Shown piece by piece: positions 58,179 to 64,000 of a DNA stretch of 64,000 nt. Where the stretch lies: assembly GCF_005281615.1 (NCBI RefSeq), contig NZ_SZZM01000001.1, positions 482,608 through 546,607 of the forward strand, given 5' to 3'. The notes under the pieces were generated by a model that worked only from the letters and a program-made list of their open reading frames with translations, was not told the DNA's origin and did not search any database. Origin of the DNA: Rhodoligotrophos defluvii. Its GTDB lineage: Bacteria; Pseudomonadota; Alphaproteobacteria; Rhizobiales; Im1. The position numbers and the translations under genes were made by a program. Numbering within the stretch: position 1 is the stretch's first letter; the number at the start of each line of letters is the position of its first letter.

Positions 58179-58978
58179 CCGGCCGCCGCCGCCAGTTTTC
58201 TCTGAAGCGCAGGGCGCGGCGCCTGCGCGCCTGTCGTCTGCCCATAGCGCTCGAGCAGCGCATCGCAATAGGCCAGGTCCTCGTCGTCGAGCATGTCGGC
58301 ATAGCCGCCGATCACCCCTCGACGGACCGTCATGGCCGAGTCGCTGTCGGTGCCGGACACAAACCGCGCGCCAAAACGCTTTGCAAGCTCGCCGGACCTC
58401 TCCTTTTCCTTCATCTTGGAAAATTCATACGCCGCGACCACCTGGCGGATCCGAGGTTCCGGAAGATGGCGCGCGCCGAGGAACCGTGTGACGGCCGTAA
58501 GCCCCGCCACCGGGTCGGCGCGCATGGCCTCATAACTCATCTCTAGGTAGCTCCGGTAGTTGGCGCGATCCCTCCGCACCGCTTGGTCGAAGGCCAGAAT
58601 GCGCGCAAAGCCGTGGCGCTCGTCGCGAATCATGTCCTTGAGGGATCCCTGCCAACGGCCACTTGCCGTGAGGTGATGGTAGTAGGACACCATCACATCA
58701 CGCGGTTCCCGCACGAGATGCAGGATACGCTGGTCATGGAGGCGCCGATTATAGGCCAACATCTGCGCGGGCGTGAGCGCAAGCCCCGGTTTCGAGGCCG
58801 CGTGCGTGAAGCGTGGATCAAGTCTGAGGTCATGCAGCATCACCCTGAGCCATGTGCGGCCTGACCTGGGATAGGACACGACCCTGAAGCGGTTTGCGAA
58901 CAGCCGGCTGTTGTGGATAAGCCGCTCCAGGCTGAAGTCCTGGAGCAACAGAATGGTGTTGCCTCGTTTGTCGCGCAT
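58175..58978 (-). CDS. Sulfotransferase
   Basis: The 267-residue protein has the PAPS-binding 5'-loop SYPRSGRTWLRVML near residue 35 and the 3'-phosphate motif REPRDVMVSYYHHL near residue 92, as in cytosolic-type sulfotransferases. It transfers sulfate from PAPS to a hydroxyl or amine, perhaps of a lipid or polysaccharide; the acceptor is not predictable. It stands alone between DUF72 and the TonB receptor. Confidence 0.88.
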   Translation of the reverse strand: MRDKRGNTILLLQDFSLERLIHNSRLFANRFRVVSYPRSGRTWLRVMLHDLRLDPRFTHAASKPGLALTPAQMLAYNRRLHDQRILHLVREPRDVMVSYYHHLTASGRWQGSLKDMIRDERHGFARILAFDQAVRRDRANYRSYLEMSYEAMRADPVAGLTAVTRFLGARHLPEPRIRQVVAAYEFSKMKEKERSGELAKRFGARFVSGTDSDSAMTVRRGVIGGYADMLDDEDLAYCDALLERYGQTTGAQAPRPALQRKLAAAAG

Positions 58979-59162
58979 GGTGCCCTCCTCCGTTAACGGA
59001 GCATGCGCGGCTTTGCTTTCAGTCGTATGACACGAGTGTGCTGGCTTGCCCGAGCGATTGGCAGGCGCCGTTACAACTTCTGGTAAGTTGAATGCTTCTT
59101 ACAATTTTGATTCACATTGTCGTGGCAAGCCGTTGATGCTGAGACCGTTTCGACGGGTGGGA

Positions 59163-61421
59163 CTAAAACTTCACCGAGGCGAACAGCTTGGCGCTGGCGC
59201 CGGGCAGCAGCACCTCGTTCTTCTTGAACGAGGCGGAGTTGCGGATGCGGTCATTGAGCAAGTTGCTGCCGGTTATGCCGACAGTGACCCAAGGCGCGGT
59301 GGCGTTGCCGCCGAGCTGGCCGGTATAGCTCACCTCCACATTGAGCAGATCGTAGGCGGGCGTATCGGTCTCGAAATCGCTGGTCTGGTCTTGCTTGAAG
59401 GCGTGGAGCAGGTCGGCCCGGGCGCGCCATTGGCCATCGCTCCAGTAGAGGCCGCCGCCCAGCCGGTGCGGGGGCATGCGCGGGACATATTCGCCATTCG
59501 AGAAGGTGGCGTGGACGAAATCATACTGTCCGGCAATGCCGAAGGTGCCGCCGCCGATCTCCAGCAGATCGTATTGGGCCTTGAGCTCCACGCCATAGAA
59601 CTCGGCATTGCGTTGGTCATAGACCACCTGGTCGAACTCGCCATCCGGCTCGCCGCAGGAGGCGAAGTCCTCATCACAGGTGAGACCGGTGAGCCGCTTG
59701 TAGATGAAGCCATCGAATCGGGTGTAGTAGGCGCTGGCGTCGAACCGGAAGGCGCCAAGGGCTTTGGCGAAGCCCACCTCGGCGGTTATCGCCCCCTCTT
59801 CATCGAGGTCAGGGTTGCCGATCTCGAACGTGCCGGAGGCATGGTGGGCGCCTTTGGAGAACAGCTCCGGTGCGGCCGGCGCCCGCTCCACATATTGGGC
59901 GGTCAGGCGGCCCACCACGCGGAAAGGCAGCTCATGCAGCAAGCCGATGCTGACGCTGCCGGGCAGGAAATTGCGCGTGGCCGCATGGGTTTCGAGCTCA
60001 TCGGGCGGCGGCACGTAATCGGGCGGCACGATCGGCGCGCGGCCGTCCACTCGCACGCCCTCCAACCGGCCGGCCACCTGCAGCCGCGTCGCCGGCGTGA
60101 GGCTGAGCTCCTCGAAGATATAGCCGGCGATCTGCGTGGTCTCGGCGGGCGCGATGAAGGCGCGCGCCTCCCCTTTGGTCGAGAGGTTGCGATGGTCGAC
60201 CTGAAGCCCCCAGGCGCCGGTCACGTCACCGAGGCCGGTTGCGAACGGCCGATGCTGCGTCTCGATGCGGCCCTCATATTCCCGGTTCTCGAAGGTGCCA
60301 TGCACATGCGGCTCCTCCTGACCGTGGTCATGGTCATGATCGTGATCGTGACCATGGTCGTGACGATGGTCATCATCATGGGCCGCGTGATGGTCGTGGT
60401 CGTGATCGTGGTCATGATCATGGCCGTGATCGTGCGGCAGGCCGATCTCGTCATGGGCATAGCGCGATATGCCGAACCAGAGGCGCACCGCGTCGAGAAA
60501 GCCGCCGACCGGATAGTACTCGCCCTTCCCCGTCCATTTGAGCTGCTCCATGTCGATCTTGGTCTTGAGCTCCGCTTCTTCGCCGCCGGGAATTTCATAG
60601 ATGCTGGCGAAGCGTGTGAGCGCCGAACCGATGAAGCCACGTCCGAAGAAATAGGCCATGCCGAGGGACTGGCCGTTGGTCTCGACCGCGCTGTTCTTCT
60701 GGATGCCGTCCGGCGTGTCATAGCTCTTCGCCTTGCGTCCGAAGGCATCCGCATGGATAGCGGCGGTGGTGCTGCGCTGGTCCAGCAGCAATGCGCCTTC
60801 CAGTCCCTCATCCACGCTGGAAAAGGCGCCGTTCAGCACCGCGTCGAAGGTGCCGGGCGCGATGTTCACCGGGATGCGGTTGTTGGTGGCGTTCACCACG
60901 CCGCCAATGGCCTCCGAGCCCCATCTCAGCGTCGCCGGCCCGCGGATCACCTCGATCTGCCGGGTGGCCAGCGGGTCGATCGGCACGCCGTGGTCCTCGC
61001 CGAGCGCCGAGACGTCGTGGGCGCCGATGCCGTTCTCCTGGATGCGCACGCGGTAATTGTCGAGACCACGGATGATGGGCCGGCTCGCCCCCGGCGCGAA
61101 GGTGGATGAGATGATGCCGGGCTCGGTGAACAGCACGTCGCCCAGGGTGAAGCCGGGCCGCTGCTCGATCTCCTGGGCGGTGACCACCGTCATCGGCACG
61201 AAACTCGTGAGGGGGTAGGCCTCCGGCAGCGCGGGCGCGCCCGGCGCTTCCTCCTGCTCCGCCCCCGGCCGGTCAGCTTCCGGCACGGGCATGATGGGGC
61301 TCGCGGTGGTGACCGTGATCGGCGGCAGTTCCACCACCTGCGCCGCTACCCGCCCGCCAACCGAGAACAGCGCCGCCATGGCGACGCTGCCGAGCAAAAT
61401 CTGCCGAGAGAATTTCATCAT
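59163..61421 (-). CDS. TonB-dependent receptor with His-rich loop (zinc uptake type)
   Basis: The 752-residue protein has a signal peptide, an N-terminal TonB box/plug region (FTLGDVLFTEPGIISSTFAPGASRPIIRGLDNYRVRIQENGIG) and a 22-strand-type barrel ending in LFASVKF with a terminal Phe. In the barrel, around residues 330-370, lies a long loop of alternating His and Asp, like the zinc-capturing loop of ZnuD. It probably takes up zinc. It is divergent from the CobW-type GTPase across a Zur-box-like palindrome. Confidence 0.92.
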   Translation of the reverse strand: MMKFSRQILLGSVAMAALFSVGGRVAAQVVELPPITVTTASPIMPVPEADRPGAEQEEAPGAPALPEAYPLTSFVPMTVVTAQEIEQRPGFTLGDVLFTEPGIISSTFAPGASRPIIRGLDNYRVRIQENGIGAHDVSALGEDHGVPIDPLATRQIEVIRGPATLRWGSEAIGGVVNATNNRIPVNIAPGTFDAVLNGAFSSVDEGLEGALLLDQRSTTAAIHADAFGRKAKSYDTPDGIQKNSAVETNGQSLGMAYFFGRGFIGSALTRFASIYEIPGGEEAELKTKIDMEQLKWTGKGEYYPVGGFLDAVRLWFGISRYAHDEIGLPHDHGHDHDHDHDHDHHAAHDDDHRHDHGHDHDHDHDHGQEEPHVHGTFENREYEGRIETQHRPFATGLGDVTGAWGLQVDHRNLSTKGEARAFIAPAETTQIAGYIFEELSLTPATRLQVAGRLEGVRVDGRAPIVPPDYVPPPDELETHAATRNFLPGSVSIGLLHELPFRVVGRLTAQYVERAPAAPELFSKGAHHASGTFEIGNPDLDEEGAITAEVGFAKALGAFRFDASAYYTRFDGFIYKRLTGLTCDEDFASCGEPDGEFDQVVYDQRNAEFYGVELKAQYDLLEIGGGTFGIAGQYDFVHATFSNGEYVPRMPPHRLGGGLYWSDGQWRARADLLHAFKQDQTSDFETDTPAYDLLNVEVSYTGQLGGNATAPWVTVGITGSNLLNDRIRNSASFKKNEVLLPGASAKLFASVKF

Positions 61422-61467
61422 GTACGCCCCCTACGCGACTCGAAACCTTAGGAGGTTGATAAATGTA

Positions 61468-61479
61468 ATGTTATAACAT
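61468..61479. promoter_or_regulatory. Zur box between the TonB receptor and CobW-type GTPase
   Basis: ATGTTATAACAT is a perfect 12-bp palindrome within TAATGTTATAACATAT, matching the AT-rich operators of alphaproteobacterial Zur. It lies 47 bp from the receptor start and 55 bp from the GTPase start, so zinc-bound Zur would repress both. A near copy occurs at 62823. Confidence 0.7.
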
Positions 61480-61534
61480 ATCAAGTCGGAAACACAGGTG
61501 GCGCCATTGGCGCCGGTAGCCTCATGAGGTGCTC

Positions 61535-62749
61535 ATGTCCGACGACCGTCTGCCCGTCACCGTTCTGTCCGGCTTTCTCGGCGCGGGAAAGACCACTTTG
61601 CTCAATCACATCCTCAACAATCGGCAGCAACTGCGCGTGGCGGTGATCGTCAACGACATGAGCGAGGTGAATATCGACGCCGATCTCGTGCGCAACGGCA
61701 GCGACTTGTCGCGCACCGAGGAGCAGCTTGTGGAAATGACCAATGGCTGCATCTGCTGCACCTTGCGCGGCGACCTTCTGGCGGAGGTCAAGCGGCTCGC
61801 CGCGGAAGCGCGGTTCGACTACCTGGTGATCGAAGGCACCGGCATCGCCGAGCCGCTGCCGATTGCGGCCACGTTCGAATTCCGCGACGAGGACGGTTTC
61901 TCCCTCTCCGACATCGCGCGGCTGGACACGATGGTCACGGTGGTGGACGCGGTGAACCTGCTCGAGAGCTTCAGCAGTTTCGAGCGCCTGCGCGACCGCG
62001 GCGAGGTCGCGGGCGAGAATGACGAGCGCACCCTTGTCGATCTGCTGGTGGACCAGATCGAGTTCGCCAATGTGATCGTGCTGAACAAGGTCTCGGACGT
62101 CTCCGCAGAGGACCTGGCCAAGGTTCGCGCGATCATTCGCGGCCTCAATGCGGATGCCCGCATTCATGAGACGGACTTTTCTCGCGTACCGCTCATGTCG
62201 GTGCTGAATACCGGCCTCTTCGACTATGAGGAGGCGCAACAGCATCCCACCTGGTTCAAGGAACTCCATGGCTTTGCCGAGCACACGCCGGAGACCGAGG
62301 AATACGGCATATCGAGCTTCGTCTATCGGGCGCGGCGGCCGTTCCATCCCGCGAAGTTCGCCGCGTTCCTGAAGCAGACATGGCCCGGGCTGATCCGCGC
62401 CAAGGGCCATTTCTGGATCGCCACCCGCCCCGCCTGGGTCGCGGAGCTCAGCATTGCCGGGGCCATCTGCCGCACGGAGCCCATGGGCCGGTGGTGGAGT
62501 GCCGTGCCCAGGGAGCGCTGGCCCGACCATCCAGAATGGCGGGCGACATTGCGCAAGCATTGGGTGCCCGGCTGGGGCGACCGGCGGCAGGAGCTCGTGT
62601 TCATCGGGCAAGGTATGGACGAGGCCGCCATCCGGGCCGCCCTCGACGAGTGCCTGGTCGGCCCGGTCACGCGGGGAACGGTGGATTTCGCCCGCTACAG
62701 GCACCTGCCGGACCCGTTCCCGCACTGGGGGCCGGCGGACGCGGCCTGA
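61535..62749 (+). CDS. CobW/COG0523 zinc chaperone GTPase (ZigA type)
   Basis: About 404 residues from the ATG at 61535, behind GAGG. It has the P-loop [10 protein letters not shown], the metal-binding CICC ([11 protein letters not shown] near residue 73), Walker B-like [12 protein letters not shown] and NKVSD. COG0523 GTPases under Zur hand zinc to enzymes when zinc is scarce. The C-terminal CobW_C domain ([18 protein letters not shown]) is present. Confidence 0.93.
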   Translation: MSDDRLPVTVLSGFLGAGKTTLLNHILNNRQQLRVAVIVNDMSEVNIDADLVRNGSDLSRTEEQLVEMTNGCICCTLRGDLLAEVKRLAAEARFDYLVIEGTGIAEPLPIAATFEFRDEDGFSLSDIARLDTMVTVVDAVNLLESFSSFERLRDRGEVAGENDERTLVDLLVDQIEFANVIVLNKVSDVSAEDLAKVRAIIRGLNADARIHETDFSRVPLMSVLNTGLFDYEEAQQHPTWFKELHGFAEHTPETEEYGISSFVYRARRPFHPAKFAAFLKQTWPGLIRAKGHFWIATRPAWVAELSIAGAICRTEPMGRWWSAVPRERWPDHPEWRATLRKHWVPGWGDRRQELVFIGQGMDEAAIRAALDECLVGPVTRGTVDFARYRHLPDPFPHWGPADAA

Positions 62750-62822
62750 TAGTGGGCATGGGCCGCGGCATCCCGCCCTTCCCCTTGAGATTGCCGCGGC
62801 AGAGGAGTATGAGGAAGGTGAA

Positions 62823-62834
62823 ATGTTATATCAT
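62823..62834 (+). promoter_or_regulatory. Second Zur-like box
   Basis: ATGTTATATCAT matches the perfect box at 61468 in 11 of 12 bases; its first three bases are the start codon of the small frame at 62823. TTGAGA (62785-62790) and TATGAG (62808-62813), 17 bp apart, could be its promoter. It should control the zinc ABC genes downstream. Confidence 0.5.
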
Positions 62835-62954
62835 AGCGAAAAGACGGCGCGGGTTTCGGCTCTGCGCAGCTCCATCTGGGACCGTCTGCTGGTCGCAGCG
62901 GCGGCAAGCCTTGCGTCCTGGGCGCTGATCGCCTGGGCGTTGGATTGGTGGTGA
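62823..62954 (+). CDS. Small membrane protein of the zinc operon, 43 aa
   Basis: A short frame with one hydrophobic helix (WDRLLVAAAASLASWALIAWALDWW) and a start behind GAGGAAGGTG. It ends one base before the ZnuC-type ATG. Small membrane proteins often accompany zinc transporters. The Zur box over its start codon means either a leaderless message or that this frame is not translated from that promoter. Confidence 0.5.
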   Translation: MLYHSEKTARVSALRSSIWDRLLVAAAASLASWALIAWALDWW

Positions 62955-62955
62955 C

Positions 62956-63702
62956 ATGGCCGGGCCCGCACTCAAGCTCGTGGATGTGACCCTCGCCTAT
63001 GGCCGCCAGCCGGCGGTGCGCGGGGTCACGGGCACGTTCGCCCCGGGGTCGCTCACCGCGGTGGTCGGTCCGAACGGCGCCGGCAAGTCCACCTTGCTCA
63101 AGGGCATCATCGGTTCGCTTCGGCCCATCAAGGGGCGCATCGAGATCGAGGGCGTGAAGCGCCGCGAGATCGCCTATCTCCCGCAATCGGCCGATATCGA
63201 CCGCAGCTTCCCGATCACCGTGCTCGACCTGGTCGCCCTGGGCACCTGGTCGGTCGCCGGCATGTTCCGGCGCATTGCCGGCCGCGAGATGGAACGGGTG
63301 ATGCAGGCGATCCAGGCGGTGGGGCTCGACGGGCTGCAGCACCGGACCATCGGCACTCTGTCGGGCGGCCAGCTGCAGCGCGCCCTGTTCGCGCGCATGC
63401 TGCTGCAGGATGCCAAGCTGTTGCTGCTGGACGAGCCATTCACCGCCATCGACAGCAAGACCACGGCCGATCTGCTCGACCTGATCCATCGCTGGCACGG
63501 AGAGCAGCGCACGGTGATTGCGGTGCTGCACGACTTGGACCTGGTCCGCGAGCATTTCCCGGAAGCGCTGCTTTTGGCGCGCGATCCGGTCGACTGGGCT
63601 GATACCCCGAAGGTGCTCACCCCGGAGAACCTCCTGAGCGCACGGCGCATGTGCGAAGCGTGGGAGGAGGAAGTCTCCGCAAGCCTGCGCAAGGTGGCGT
63701 GA
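62956..63702 (+). CDS. Zinc ABC transporter ATPase (ZnuC/AztA type)
   Basis: The 248-residue protein has Walker A GPNGAGKSTLL near residue 40, signature TLSGGQLQRALFARML, Walker B LLLLDEPFTAID and H-loop AVLHDLDLV. Family motifs fit metal-type (manganese/zinc) importers; the Zur box and neighbouring zinc genes point to zinc. Its last base overlaps the permease start. The cognate binding protein lies outside the window. Confidence 0.9.
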   Translation: MAGPALKLVDVTLAYGRQPAVRGVTGTFAPGSLTAVVGPNGAGKSTLLKGIIGSLRPIKGRIEIEGVKRREIAYLPQSADIDRSFPITVLDLVALGTWSVAGMFRRIAGREMERVMQAIQAVGLDGLQHRTIGTLSGGQLQRALFARMLLQDAKLLLLDEPFTAIDSKTTADLLDLIHRWHGEQRTVIAVLHDLDLVREHFPEALLLARDPVDWADTPKVLTPENLLSARRMCEAWEEEVSASLRKVA

Positions 63703-64000
63703 TGAGCCTCGCGGGCCTGCTGCTCGACCCGTTTCTCGATTACGGCTTCATGCGCCGGGCGCTGGCCGGCTGCGTGGCCTTGAGCCTGGGTTCGGCGCCC
63801 ATTGGCGTGCTGCTGGTGTTGCGCCGCATGAGCCTGATCGGCGATGCCATGGCGCATGCGATCCTGCCCGGCGCGGCGGTCGGGTTCCTGGTGGCGGGGC
63901 TTTCGCTTTTCGCCATGACCCTTGGCGGGCTCATCACCGGCATCGCGGTGGCGTTGCTGTCGGGCCTCGTTTCGCGCTTCACCCTGATCCGCGAGGATGC
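63702..64000 (+). CDS. Zinc ABC transporter permease (ZnuB/AztB type), partial
   Basis: The start (TGATG overlap with ZnuC-type gene) and the first 99 codons are present; the gene runs off the right edge. At least three hydrophobic helices are seen, with the motif RRMSLIGDAMAHAILPGAAVGFL typical of ABC-3 family metal permeases. It should be the membrane partner of the ATPase. Confidence 0.9.
   Translation, partial: MSLAGLLLDPFLDYGFMRRALAGCVALSLGSAPIGVLLVLRRMSLIGDAMAHAILPGAAVGFLVAGLSLFAMTLGGLITGIAVALLSGLVSRFTLIRED

Noticed and set aside
60301-60440. Simple-sequence expansion in the TonB receptor
   Set aside because: The His/Asp repeat is in frame and matches the zinc-loop of ZnuD-like receptors, so it is functional sequence, not a stray microsatellite.

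Overview
The window is high-GC alphaproteobacterial DNA, most likely Hyphomicrobiales. The grounds are a GTA-type phage tail module, GcrA-like and GapR-like proteins, a GTTC-N7-GTTC LexA box, AT-rich Zur-type palindromes and a SPW-repeat protein. Species cannot be told from the sequence alone.

Positions 1-1021 are host: the last 59 codons of an autotransporter-like beta barrel and an AT-rich gene for a small exported protein. Positions 1022-45616 are a complete-looking 44.6 kb prophage inserted in the 3' half of a tRNA-Asp(GTC) gene. It is bounded by 78-bp direct repeats that differ at one base, and a tyrosine recombinase gene lies beside the intact tRNA. The rest is host: a small-protein and SPW region (45.8-48.4 kb), a branched-chain amino-acid-type ABC transporter (48.4-52.9 kb), a copper chaperone pair, a class A beta-lactamase, stress and regulatory genes (53.1-59 kb), and a zinc-uptake locus (59.1-64 kb) that runs off the end.

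The prophage is a tailed phage with an HK97-type head and a siphovirus-like tail resembling the Rhodobacter gene transfer agent. Its late genes run leftwards: HNH nuclease, TerS, TerL, portal, ClpP-like protease, capsid, connectors, tail tube, tail chaperones, tape measure, g12-g15 homologues, tail fibres and spike, then lysis genes. Almost every junction in this late operon holds a foreign gene, usually on the opposite strand: a RelE/HigA toxin-antitoxin pair, a DUF4304 protein, a lipoprotein, a DUF1871-like protein and several unknowns. Near the left end an active SRAP (HMCES/YedK) protein is divergent from a paralogue that has lost all four catalytic residues, with a LexA box between them.

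The early region has a compact switch. A short CI-like repressor and a Cro-like gene diverge from an operator region. A 14-bp palindrome (TCCGCAATAGCGGA) sits inside the promoter spacer of both the leftward operon (Cro, CII-like, cupin, GcrA-like, DNA methylase, P4-type primase-helicase) and the rightward one. A separate rightward run of coupled genes further along encodes a GapR-like protein, SSB, an excisionase-like protein and integrase. Next to the primase lies a cluster of AACCCTCGCA repeats that may be a replication origin. Carrying GcrA-like, GapR-like and beta-class methylase genes together suggests that the phage acts on the host's cell-cycle and chromosome machinery.
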